DNA from: JAAYCU01 sp964401335
GTDB taxonomy: Bacteria; Planctomycetota; Phycisphaerae; UBA1845; PWPN01
DNA: 28,676 nucleotides
Direction of reading: 5' to 3'
Assembly: GCA_964401335.1 (NCBI GenBank)
Contig: CAYNYK010000067.1
Coordinates: forward strand, 1-28,676
Shown: positions 15,490-23,205 of the stretch, one piece after another
Layout: the number at the start of each line of letters is the position of its first letter
How positions within the stretch are numbered: position 1 is the stretch's first letter
Notes under the pieces: model-generated
The model's database searches: none
Told to the model about the DNA's origin: nothing
Seen by the model: only the letters and a program-made list of their open reading frames with translations
Position numbers and translations under genes: made by a program

Positions 15490-16803
15490 TTATTGTATGC
15501 GAGTTACCCGGACCCGCTCGTAAATCACTTGCCAGACCTGCATGCCGGGAACGCTGACCGTCACCTCGGCGGTGTCGCCGTCGAACTTGGTTTCATCCAC
15601 GGACGCGCCCACGAGCACGGCGTCGACGTACGAGCTAATCTCATCGTGCTGGGCGACAAAATCACGCACCGAGGTCTCCGAGGAGATACGCAGGCCCTTG
15701 ATGTGCTCGGCCAGTTTACGCTTGGCGTCGAGCTCGGCGGCCCGGGCGGCAAGCAACTTGCCCTGGGGCGTGCCGGCCTTGTCCTCCGGCGGAACCCCAC
15801 TGCCTTGCATGCGAATTTTTTCCTTGGCCCACTCGGGATATTGCACCTGGGCGGCCGCCTGGGCTTGGGGCAGATATTTGTCCGGCGGAATGCCCATGCC
15901 GGTAGCCTCGAATTTCTGGGTCTGAAGCTTCTGCGACAGTTCGGTGATATCCGAACCCTTGACCCGGTCGCCCTGAATGGAGCGGGTATGCAGGGTCTTG
16001 ATGGTGGTTATGACCGATTCGACGGGAACTTCAAGAGTGACCTCTACAATCGGTTCATCATGATGGAAATAGGTTCGCGTCTTGGTGTGGCCGATAAGCG
16101 TTCCGCGGGCCACGGTCTGGATCGTATCAAACTCGGCCACAAAATCACGGACCAGCGTATCCGAGGTAACCCGGATACCGCAGATGCGTTCCACCAGTTT
16201 ACGCATGGCATCCAGTTCGGCGGCACGGATGGCCATCAGCCTGGCTTGCGGCCCCATCGCAATCCACAGATCAGGAATCGGCGGTTCGGGCGGAATCGGT
16301 GGACCGCCGAGTTGGTCCTGTACTCCGCCGGGCAGATTGGGCGGCAGATCCTCGCGGGGGGCGCCCATGCCCACCACCTTGATGACCTTCTTCTCGATGT
16401 TTTTATTCATCTGCTCAATGTCCTGGCCGGTGACCCGATCGCCCTTGTAATGCCGGGTCTGGATCGTTTTCAGCGTCTCGACCACCTTGGCCACGGTCAC
16501 CTCGGCCGGCACCTCGCAGGAGAAGTCGGCGTACCACTTGGGCTCGCCGAGTTTGACCCCGCGGATGAATGCGTCGAGTTCGCTTTGAATGGTGTCGCTT
16601 TCAGCCACGAAATCCTTGACGTAGGTGTCGGCGTTGATTTGCAGGCCCTTGATGCACTCGGCCAGCTTGCGATAGGCGTCGGCCTCGGCGGCCCGTTTAC
16701 TCAGGACTTTTTTCTTGGCGTCGGCGGTGTTGATTTGACCCAGGGTGGGTATCGCCATGGCCCAGACGGCGATAAGGGATAGGCATGTTTTAGCAAATCT
16801 CAT
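15490..16803 (-). CDS. Secreted protein with three tandem LPP20-like domains
   Basis: This 437-residue protein has a signal peptide (cleavage near TLG-QIN, residue 22). The same unit occurs three times: at about 34-114, 188-270 and 349-432. Each opens with RAAExDAxRKLxExIxG, then (I/V)(T/N/S)(S/A)(D/E)TxV(K/R)DFVA, then an acidic patch and a strand VxVxVEVPxxxVxxxI. Each of the first two is followed by a helix, and Gly-rich motifs VGMGAP (144-149), TGMGIPPD (301-308) and QGSGVPPE (333-340) act as spacers. The unit resembles LPP20/FlgP-type domains found in outer-membrane lipoproteins. The last copy stops at its final strand. The ATG follows AAGGAG. Upstream is a CsgG-like lipoprotein gene, downstream a tiny lipoprotein. 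A structural envelope role is likely; the exact function is unknown. Confidence 0.75.
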   Translation of the reverse strand: MRFAKTCLSLIAVWAMAIPTLGQINTADAKKKVLSKRAAEADAYRKLAECIKGLQINADTYVKDFVAESDTIQSELDAFIRGVKLGEPKWYADFSCEVPAEVTVAKVVETLKTIQTRHYKGDRVTGQDIEQMNKNIEKKVIKVVGMGAPREDLPPNLPGGVQDQLGGPPIPPEPPIPDLWIAMGPQARLMAIRAAELDAMRKLVERICGIRVTSDTLVRDFVAEFDTIQTVARGTLIGHTKTRTYFHHDEPIVEVTLEVPVESVITTIKTLHTRSIQGDRVKGSDITELSQKLQTQKFEATGMGIPPDKYLPQAQAAAQVQYPEWAKEKIRMQGSGVPPEDKAGTPQGKLLAARAAELDAKRKLAEHIKGLRISSETSVRDFVAQHDEISSYVDAVLVGASVDETKFDGDTAEVTVSVPGMQVWQVIYERVRVTRIQ

Positions 16804-16914
16804 ACTTTTCTCCTTTTTTTGTTATTGAACCGTGAATGGTCCCGGTTTCCTGCCCTGGGGAGGTCCGGGCCCGTCCACGAGGCCCGCGGGAGCAGGTTCA
16901 CGGAACAAGACACT

Positions 16915-16978
16915 TCAAAAGCATATTTGGTTAGCCCGCCGCGTCTTCCACTCGCTGCGACTCGACAAATGCTTTTGA
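16915..16978. repeat. Inverted repeat upstream of the LPP20-like gene
   Basis: TCAAAAGCATATTTG (16915-16929) and CAAATGCTTTTGA (16966-16978) are complementary apart from a 2-nt insertion, with 36 nt between. It sits in the 280-bp gap between the CsgG-like and LPP20-like genes, about 110 bp before the latter's start. There is no T-run on either strand, so a regulatory site or RNA hairpin is more likely than a terminator. Confidence 0.5.
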
Positions 16979-17083
16979 CAACCCGCTGCATGGATAAGAC
17001 CGACCCACCACCGAACATACTCGCTTTTCGCCCCATCGAGCAGGGGGGCAGGCCGTTTACCCTTCCGCTATTAACTTCTTAAT

Positions 17084-18163
17084 CTACTTTGACTTGCGAA
17101 TACGATCCTTGTGATCCTTGACCCGATCCTTGGCCGCCACGTACATCCGCATGTCCTCATCATCGAGGTCGGGCATGGCCGAGGCCTGGCGATAGTATTT
17201 CAAAGCCGAATCCCAATCGCCGGTCAGTTCGGAAGTCACTCCCAGACAAAAGGCGGCTTGATGATCCGTAGGCTCGTTGGCTAGGGCGCTCTTGAAAAAC
17301 TGCATCGCGCTTTCGTAATCATCGGCCCGCAGGGCCCGCACGCCGGCGGCGCAATCCTTGTTATGGCTCGATTTCAGCTCGTAAGCATATTCGACCTCGC
17401 AGGGAACGAACATACTGACGAATTCGCGGGTACCCTGCTCCACCAAATCGCCGATGTAATGATCAACCGGATCCAGGTCCGCCTCGCCGGAGCTGCTGCC
17501 GTAGAAACCGCTGGGCTTCTTGGAATCCATCTTGCGGAACGGCTTCGGGGCGTATTCGAGGATCGACTGGCCGGCCATATCCACCATGGCGTATTTGCAC
17601 TGCAAGGTGATGTTTCGGGCAATGGCATCCAGTTCCTTGGAATCCGTACTGGCCCCGCCGCCGCCCCAGTGCCAACCGCCGTATCCGTAAAGGTTGCTTA
17701 TATGGTAGCTGGTTTTCTTGCTGGTTTTCACTTCGGTGCGGATGTTCAGATCGCTGGTAATCAGGGCTTGCACGTTTAACAGTTTCGCCGCCGAGGCCGC
17801 TTGGTCACCGCTCACCAGGCCGGCGGCCTTCATGTCTTGTTCGGCCATGATCTTGCTGGTTTCCCGCCGTTTGGCCACGGTCAACGGGCTGCCGTATTTC
17901 TTGGCGGCCTCGTCGATCATCTGCTCCATCATGTCGGCGGAGATTTTCGACCATTTTTTCACACGGTCGGCGTCCTCGGTACCGTCCGTCTTGACCTCCG
18001 AGTCAATGATGGCCACGTTCGTGAGTCCATCCGGCAACTTCTGGGTCGGCTCAAGCACATACGAAATCGTGACATCGTATTTCTCGCTGCTGGTACAACC
18101 GACGGCAACCAGCAGGATACTCATGCCCATCAACATCCCTGTCATGCTTCTGAAGGATAACAT
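17084..18163 (-). CDS. CsgG-like lipoprotein with C-terminal TPR repeats
   Basis: At 359 residues from ATG 18163 (GGGAG 9 nt upstream; a GTG two codons earlier has no room for one), it has a lipobox VAVGC with Cys 23. The region to about residue 155 fits the CsgG/FlgO-like fold: TNVAIIDSEV, a long helix with MMEQMIDEAAKKYG, then LTVAKRRETSKIMAEQD, AAKLLNVQALITSDL. Such domains form or gate outer-membrane assemblies in curli secretion and flagellar basal structures. Residues about 267-335 contain two TPR-like helical pairs (ALRADDYESAMQFFKSAL and TGDWDSALKYYRQAS). The segment NLYGYGGWHWGGGGAS near residue 165 is an unusual Gly/Trp/Tyr insertion. It is followed, after 280 bp, by the LPP20-like gene. 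The pairing of CsgG-like and LPP20-like proteins recalls FlgT/FlgO/FlgP, but no flagellar gene is here. Confidence 0.7.
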   Translation of the reverse strand: MLSFRSMTGMLMGMSILLVAVGCTSSEKYDVTISYVLEPTQKLPDGLTNVAIIDSEVKTDGTEDADRVKKWSKISADMMEQMIDEAAKKYGSPLTVAKRRETSKIMAEQDMKAAGLVSGDQAASAAKLLNVQALITSDLNIRTEVKTSKKTSYHISNLYGYGGWHWGGGGASTDSKELDAIARNITLQCKYAMVDMAGQSILEYAPKPFRKMDSKKPSGFYGSSSGEADLDPVDHYIGDLVEQGTREFVSMFVPCEVEYAYELKSSHNKDCAAGVRALRADDYESAMQFFKSALANEPTDHQAAFCLGVTSELTGDWDSALKYYRQASAMPDLDDEDMRMYVAAKDRVKDHKDRIRKSK

Positions 18164-18429
18164 GTCCACCTACTCCCTTTCTTTAGACTATCGGTACCGT
18201 CACCGCTTCACATCGCTCCGTATTTGGCAACTTGCCTGGTATGTTCCAACCACGGCCACCGTGAAGTCCGTCCTGACTCAAGTCCTCCCAGCCGTAATCA
18301 CCCGGTTATCAATGAATGGATCATTGCCGAACTTACCGACAGCTTAGGAACGCAATCACCTCCGGTCAAGCAAGAAACCCCATAATCGCGGCCCGTGTAC
18401 AACAAAGAGTGACGTAATTCCGTCGATTA

Positions 18430-18735
18430 TTATGTCAGCGGGGGGATATCCTCGTCTTCGTCGTCCTCATCATCCTCTTGGTATTTCCATCGATCGGATT
18501 CCTCCATGTCATCGATTTCCCGTTCCATCTGGCGGAACATTTTCTCCTGAAGGGGAGCGAGGCGCTTATAGAAAGAGATAGTGGCCTGGTAAGCCTGGAC
18601 CATGGCATCCAGCTTGATGAGTTGCCATTTGGTCAGACATTCGGGTTCCTTGATGTTGGTAAAAGGGTTGCAGCGGAAACCGAATTCTCCGCCCGGTCCC
18701 TGACTGAAATATTCGCATTGGTCGCATGGGATCAT
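18430..18735 (-). CDS. Small four-cysteine protein with acidic tail, hypothetical
   Basis: The 101-residue protein starts MIPCDQCEYF with GAGGAA 7 nt before the ATG; upstream in-frame starts have no such site. Cysteines at 4, 7, 22 and 33 (CDQC, FRC, EC) could bind one zinc or an iron-sulfur centre. A helical middle, about residues 35-80 (LTKWQLIKLDAMVQAYQA and following), suggests a coiled-coil or helical hairpin. The end is strongly acidic (EDDEDDEDED). It has no signal peptide, so it is cytoplasmic. It lies in a minus-strand run downstream of the lipoprotein gene at 18862 (126-bp gap). I do not recognise a named family; a small metal-binding adaptor or nucleic-acid-related protein is conceivable. 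Confidence 0.75.
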   Translation of the reverse strand: MIPCDQCEYFSQGPGGEFGFRCNPFTNIKEPECLTKWQLIKLDAMVQAYQATISFYKRLAPLQEKMFRQMEREIDDMEESDRWKYQEDDEDDEDEDIPPLT

Positions 18736-18861
18736 GTTGACTTCCTCCAAGCAGGATTCCCCAACCATGTACAAGGTCGGCCACTAAAGACCACATCATT
18801 GTACCCTTGGAAGGTGGCGAATGCACAAGTGAACACAGGTGGCTGTCAGAAAAAGGGCTCG

Positions 18862-19239
18862 TCAGTACAGAATCAGCGGGATCGTTTCTTCGATCTGCCG
18901 CACGTTCCCGCGGCTGAGGTCCTCGAGAAGCTCGCGGTTATATGGCTCCCTGCGCTGCCATTGAGTGATATCATCGTGAAACCATTGTTCGGCATCAGCG
19001 GCGGCCCGGCGGCTCTTGGCCAGATCGTGGTTATACCAATCCCGGAGCATGTCCAGCGTTTGGCGCATCTTTTCACACCGGCTGGCCTCTATCTCGACCA
19101 ACAGATCGGTGGTTTTCCTCAGGTTATTCTCCCGCATCGCTACCCGTTCCCGATGGGCGGGATTCTCACAGCCGACCACCCCGGCCAGAAGAAAAACCAC
19201 TCCAAAGCCAAAGTTGCGATACCCATGCTTGCTATCCAT
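18862..19239 (-). CDS. Small lipoprotein with helical domain, hypothetical
   Basis: The 125-residue protein has a signal sequence FGFGVVFLLAGVVGC with the lipobox Cys at residue 24. The remaining hundred residues are charged and predicted all-helical (NNLRKTTDLLVEIEAS, MRQTLDMLRDWYNHDLAKSR, DDITQWQRREPYN), resembling a short coiled coil; no catalytic motif is seen. The ATG at 19239 is preceded by a weak GGCGG stretch. It begins 94 bp after the second sulfatase ends on the same strand, so co-transcription is possible. It probably sits in the outer or inner membrane facing the periplasm. Its function is unknown. Confidence 0.75.
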   Translation of the reverse strand: MDSKHGYRNFGFGVVFLLAGVVGCENPAHRERVAMRENNLRKTTDLLVEIEASRCEKMRQTLDMLRDWYNHDLAKSRRAAADAEQWFHDDITQWQRREPYNRELLEDLSRGNVRQIEETIPLILY

Positions 19240-19333
19240 CGTTCCGCCGCCTTTCGCCGCCGTCCGTCCGGCACCGATACCATTATATCGGTCTTTTCAC
19301 GAAGCGAGAATCTCTCCTTCCCTCATATACCCT

Positions 19334-20932
19334 TCACGGGCATTTCGGTCTCACCGGCTGGTGACTTTCCTTATCGACGGGATAAACGGCGTCGTGGGCC
19401 TCCAAGGCGTCCACCAGGGCCTTCATCATGCGCCGCAACGTTTCGGGTTCGGCCGCGGCCCGATTGTTCTGCTCGAAGGGATCCTCCCGCAAATTGAACA
19501 ACTGGTAATGCGAATTCTCCGATGCCGCGGAGGGGAAGTAGTGGTAGATCACTTTCCATTCGCCGTCGCGCAGACTGCTCCAGTATTCGCTGCGGTGCGG
19601 GCCGTGCGGATAGTGCATCAGAAACGTCTCGGGGCGCGCGTCGTCGCGTTTCCCGGTCAGTAAGGTAGTCAGCGGCTTACCGTCCACGACATGCCCGGCA
19701 GGGACTTCCACGCCGGCCAGACTTAGCAGTGTGGGAAACAGGTCCATCACGGAGGCCTGCTGAGTCTGGATCGCACCGGCGGGGATGGGCAGCCGCCGCT
19801 GAAGAGGGTTATCCGGATTCGGTTTGGCCCACGCGGCGATGAAGGGGACGCGCATCCCGCCCTCGTAGTGGGCACCCTTCTTGCCTCGCAGGGGCGCGGC
19901 GCAGGCGACATCGTGCTCATGACCCAGTGGAGCATCGGAGCCGTTGTCGCCCAGGAAAAATACGAGGGTATCCTCCGCCACGCCGAGCTTATCAAGATGG
20001 TCGAGCAGGTCGCCGAGGGATTTGTCCATGCCTTCGATGAGGGTCGCGAAGGCCTGGGCCGGTTCGGGTTTGCCGGAGTCCTTGTAATGCGCCGCGAAGC
20101 GCGGATCGGAGTCGAAGGGAGCATGTACCGCGTAGTGGGCGAAGTGGAGGAAGAAGGGACGCTTTGAGTCGGCCAGCCCATCGAGGATACGCAACGTCTC
20201 CAGGGTCAGGGCTTCAGTCAGAAACACATGGCTACCGTGATATTTCTCGAGGTGCGGGACGGCGTGCATGGCGTATGATGTTCCGCGGCCGTAGTTTTGC
20301 TCGCCATAATAACTCCCGGGTTGGCCGCTGCTGGAGCCGGCGATGTTGATCTCAAAACCGAGATTCGCCGGGTCGGCGCCTTTCGTCTCGCGTGGGGCGA
20401 AGTGGGCTTTGCCGACGTGGGCGGTATGATAACCACCGTCGCGGAGCAGGGCGGCCAGCGTTACATCGCCGGGTTGCAGCCCGCGCCAGTTCCAATCGGG
20501 CGGACCCTGGGGGCCGGCGTTGTTCACCTCGGCATGGATCCAGTTGGTCGTACGGTGACGCGCGGCGTTCTGGCCGGTCATGATCGACACGCGCGTGGGC
20601 GAACAGACACTCATGGCGCAGAACTGGTTGAAACGAATCCCCCGCTCGGCGAGTCGCTCCATCCCCGGTGTACGATAATAATCATTGAGCGGGTAGCGTT
20701 TCGGTTTACCGTCCTCGCCGGTGAGGAACGGCACCGACGTATCCATGACTCCCTGGTCATCGACGAGAAAGATGACGAGATTGGGCCGGTCGGCGGCCGA
20801 AACCAGAGGGATTCCGAAAGCAAACATCGTAGCGGCGATAACCACCGGCAACACGCCAAAGACAGGGATCACTGACACCATGCATCGGATACCTTCCCGA
20901 AAAGAATACCTATCAAGCCGATCATCTTTCAC
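19334..20932 (-). CDS. Exported type I sulfatase
   Basis: A second sulfatase, unlike the first in sequence. In the long form (GTG 20932, 532 residues) a hydrophobic signal segment runs from about 19 to 45 (IPVFGVLPVVIAATMFAFG) and ends at VSA-ADRP. D58 and D59 in FLVDDQG are metal ligands; C110 in the canonical CSPTRVSIMTG is the formylglycine site. HVGKAHFAP replaces the usual GKWHLG, and FLGDNGSDAPLG supplies the later metal site. An ATG at 20881 would shorten the chain by 17 residues and has GGGAAGG 10 nt upstream, but leaves a signal peptide without positive charges, so the longer form is slightly preferred. Substrate is unknown; carbohydrate sulfate esters are most likely. The gene is divergent from the sigma factor and heads a minus-strand run of small lipoprotein genes. 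Confidence 0.93.
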   Translation of the reverse strand: MKDDRLDRYSFREGIRCMVSVIPVFGVLPVVIAATMFAFGIPLVSAADRPNLVIFLVDDQGVMDTSVPFLTGEDGKPKRYPLNDYYRTPGMERLAERGIRFNQFCAMSVCSPTRVSIMTGQNAARHRTTNWIHAEVNNAGPQGPPDWNWRGLQPGDVTLAALLRDGGYHTAHVGKAHFAPRETKGADPANLGFEINIAGSSSGQPGSYYGEQNYGRGTSYAMHAVPHLEKYHGSHVFLTEALTLETLRILDGLADSKRPFFLHFAHYAVHAPFDSDPRFAAHYKDSGKPEPAQAFATLIEGMDKSLGDLLDHLDKLGVAEDTLVFFLGDNGSDAPLGHEHDVACAAPLRGKKGAHYEGGMRVPFIAAWAKPNPDNPLQRRLPIPAGAIQTQQASVMDLFPTLLSLAGVEVPAGHVVDGKPLTTLLTGKRDDARPETFLMHYPHGPHRSEYWSSLRDGEWKVIYHYFPSAASENSHYQLFNLREDPFEQNNRAAAEPETLRRMMKALVDALEAHDAVYPVDKESHQPVRPKCP

Positions 20933-21215
20933 GGGTCCACCGCCTCAGCAAAAATGGATTCACGGAAAAGGCCATCCACTGCATCGATCATTACAATATA
21001 TGAACGTCCCACGCATTGTATAGGCCTTCCTCGTTGCAACCATACCCCTGCCGACCGATAATGTGGCGGTTTTTCGCCGACATATTTGCATACATAGCGT
21101 AAAAACGACGCAAACAGTGCAATATCGGGCCTGTTTTTCGGGCGGCAAGCCGGTTTTAGGTCGGCAGGCAATTTTCTGGCTCATGCCGCGTTTCTACCTT
21201 ATGCTGGTGAGCCTG

Positions 21216-21806
21216 ATGGAAGAATCCCAACTGGCGGAGATCATCACACGCGCTCAGCAGCGCGACCCGCGGGCTTTCGACGCGCTGGTCGAAGCGTACA
21301 GTTCGCGTTTGTACGGCTATTTCTATCGATCTACCGGTTCACGTTCCGATGCGGAGGATTTGCTCCAGGATCTGTTCGTGCGGCTGGTGCGGATGATCGG
21401 GCGGTACGAGCACGAGGGCCGTTTCGACAGTTGGCTGTTTCGCATCGCCGGCAATCTGATTCGCGACCGTCTGCGTCGGCGGCAGGTGGCTCGCGAGGCC
21501 GGAGTGGGGGCATCCGGCGGCGGCACGGGTGACGAGACCGCCGATCCGCTGATCCAGTATCCCGACCCCGCGGTCGTTCAACCGGCTGACCGTCTGGAGA
21601 GGTCGGAGGAAGCGGACCGATTGCAACGGGCTATCGATCGGCTACCCGAGCATGAGCGGGAAGTGATCCTCCTGCGGCACTTCTCGCAAATGGCGTTCAA
21701 GGAAATCGCCGAAGCGTTGGATGTACCGCTGGGTACGGCCCTGGCCCGCGGGCATCGTGGGCTGGCCCGGCTACGTGAGCTGATGGAAGAAGGCACCGAT
21801 GAATGA
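21216..21806 (+). CDS. ECF-type RNA polymerase sigma factor
   Basis: This is a two-domain sigma70 protein of about 196 residues. Region 2 is seen in RDPRAFDALVEAYSSRLYGYFYR and DAEDLLQDLFVRLVR, followed by FDSWLFRIAGNLIRDRLRR. A Gly/Asp-rich linker follows, then region 4 LPEHEREVILLRHFSQMAFKEIAEALD with GTALARGHRGLARLREL. It directs polymerase to stress or envelope promoters. The frame is open upstream to 21063, but the family start aligns near MEESQLAEII; the ATG at 21216 has GGTGAG close by, and ATGs at 21183 and 21201 are alternatives. Its stop overlaps the next gene by 8 nt. No clear auto-regulatory ECF promoter (GGAAC/CGTC-like) was found upstream. Confidence 0.93.
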   Translation: MEESQLAEIITRAQQRDPRAFDALVEAYSSRLYGYFYRSTGSRSDAEDLLQDLFVRLVRMIGRYEHEGRFDSWLFRIAGNLIRDRLRRRQVAREAGVGASGGGTGDETADPLIQYPDPAVVQPADRLERSEEADRLQRAIDRLPEHEREVILLRHFSQMAFKEIAEALDVPLGTALARGHRGLARLRELMEEGTDE

Positions 21807-22371
21807 GAACCTCGACAACCTGGAACGAGAGTTGGACGCGGCCCTGGCCGAGTGGTCCGATCGTCTGGAGGTCATGCCTTCGGAGGCGGTGGTCGCCCGA
21901 ACCACGGATGCGGTCCGGCGCGAGCTGAATGAGACCTGGCTGGCCGAGCAGCCGATGCCGCAACCTTTGCCGGAAACCGTGGCCCATGTGAAATCGGCGG
22001 TACGGGCGGAATTGCGCAAGGCGCGGTGGCGGACGCGGCTGCTGCACTGGTCGCCGGTGGCGGCGGCGGCCATGATTGTTTTGGTCGTCGGCTTGTTTCA
22101 CTTTGCGCGAACCGGCGTGGAAACGACGCCACTGGCGAACGGAGATGATAAATTCGTTTATGTGGCGAACACCGTCTTTGCCGATGACCCGGCCTTGTCC
22201 GCGATCGAAACGGAGTTGGAGGCCATCGAGCAGAGCATTGACCAATTTGGCTTGACGGGGGATTACTACCAGTCAGAGCTGGACCGCTTGGGGAACGAGA
22301 TGGATACGCTCGAAACCACGCTTGATCGTATGTCGCAAGCAAGCGGGGTCAGACAAGGAGTTTTAGGATGA
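21799..22371 (+). CDS. Single-pass membrane protein, probable anti-sigma factor
   Basis: The 190-residue protein has one membrane segment at about 84-103 (WSPVAAAAMIVLVVGLFHFA), a cytoplasmic N-terminal half and a periplasmic C-terminal half that is acidic and helical. Position is the main argument: it overlaps the sigma gene by 8 nt and the following secreted-protein gene by ATGA. The typical zinc-binding anti-sigma motif (HxxxCxxC) is absent. The cytoplasmic half instead has two similar helical segments, VVARTTDAVRRELNETWLAE at about 31-50 and ETVAHVKSAVRAELRKARWR at 59-78. The periplasmic part (ELEAIEQSIDQFG, LGNEMDTLETTLDRM) looks coiled-coil. It resembles RseA-like logic, but sequence alone does not prove anti-sigma activity. 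Confidence 0.7.
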   Translation: MNENLDNLERELDAALAEWSDRLEVMPSEAVVARTTDAVRRELNETWLAEQPMPQPLPETVAHVKSAVRAELRKARWRTRLLHWSPVAAAAMIVLVVGLFHFARTGVETTPLANGDDKFVYVANTVFADDPALSAIETELEAIEQSIDQFGLTGDYYQSELDRLGNEMDTLETTLDRMSQASGVRQGVLG

Positions 22372-23168
22372 AACGACGCGCGATGTTGATTGGCTGGGGT
22401 TTGTTCGGCGCGATTTTGTTGATGGTGACGGGCCAGGCCTGGGCTCAGCCCGCGGAAGGGCCCGGTTCCACGGATCGCCAGGCGGCCGAAATCGATCGAC
22501 TGCTGGATGATGAGGGGCCGGATGAGACGTTGAGCGAAGAGCCGCCGTTTCCACCCGGCCGCGAGGGTGAGCGCCGCGGCGAGGGACCACCGGATGGCCG
22601 CCCGGGGCGGGGTCCGGGCTTGCGGGGCGGCCGAGGCGTGGAACCGGCAACGGATGGGCGACCCGGATTCGGCCGGGGCGAACCCTGGCCGGAACCACTC
22701 ACCTCGGAAGAGACCGAGGAACTGATGGCCTTCATGAAAGAACATTTCCCCGATCGCCATGAACAGCTCAACGATATTCGTGAAACGAATCCGCAGGCTT
22801 TTCGACGGATGCTCTTTCGCTACAGCAGGCCGTTAATGCACATTCTGCGGGTCAATCGGCAAGATCCGGAGATGGCCAAGGTCATGATCGCCGAGCATCG
22901 GGTCGAAACGGAATTATTCGAAAAACGCAAGGCGTATCGCGAAGCCCGCACGGACATGGAGCGCCAGGAATTGCTCACGCAGACCCGCAAGCTGCTCGAA
23001 CAGAGTTTCGACCTGAAACAGCAGCGGCTGGAGATGGAAATTGATCGACTGCGCAAGCGGCTCGATGAACAGGCCAAGCGGGTTCAGGAGCGCAAGAACA
23101 ACAAGGAAAAAATCGTCGAGGTCGAAATCCTCCGGCTCAAGGGAATCCTGGAAGGCGAGGGATTCTAA
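22368..23168 (+). CDS. Secreted Gly/Arg/Pro-rich protein with C-terminal coiled coil (third gene of the sigma operon)
   Basis: The 266-residue protein has a signal peptide (MKRRAMLIGWGLFGAILLMV, cleavage near AWA-QPA, residue 26). Residues about 50-105 are disordered and rich in Gly, Arg, Pro and Glu. From 110 on it is helical: LTSEETEELMAFMKEHFPDR, then a long coiled coil of Lys, Arg, Glu and Gln to the end. The layout recalls Spy/CpxP-like periplasmic proteins, but the LTxxQ motif is not present, so that remains an analogy. Its ATG overlaps the stop of the membrane protein. Together the three genes look like an envelope-stress circuit: sigma factor, membrane regulator, periplasmic sensor or effector. 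It ends 37 bp from the facing phosphorylase gene, with only a short GGTGATTCACC palindrome between. Confidence 0.75.
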   Translation: MKRRAMLIGWGLFGAILLMVTGQAWAQPAEGPGSTDRQAAEIDRLLDDEGPDETLSEEPPFPPGREGERRGEGPPDGRPGRGPGLRGGRGVEPATDGRPGFGRGEPWPEPLTSEETEELMAFMKEHFPDRHEQLNDIRETNPQAFRRMLFRYSRPLMHILRVNRQDPEMAKVMIAEHRVETELFEKRKAYREARTDMERQELLTQTRKLLEQSFDLKQQRLEMEIDRLRKRLDEQAKRVQERKNNKEKIVEVEILRLKGILEGEGF

Positions 23169-23205
23169 ACCGGGGTGATTCACCACGGAGACCCACCTGT
23201 CCCGA

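Noticed and set aside
15493..16782. Plus-strand open frame (429 codons) opposite the LPP20-like gene
   Set aside because: The minus-strand frame has a signal peptide, triple domain repeat and ribosome site; the plus frame has His/Gly/Asp-rich noise.
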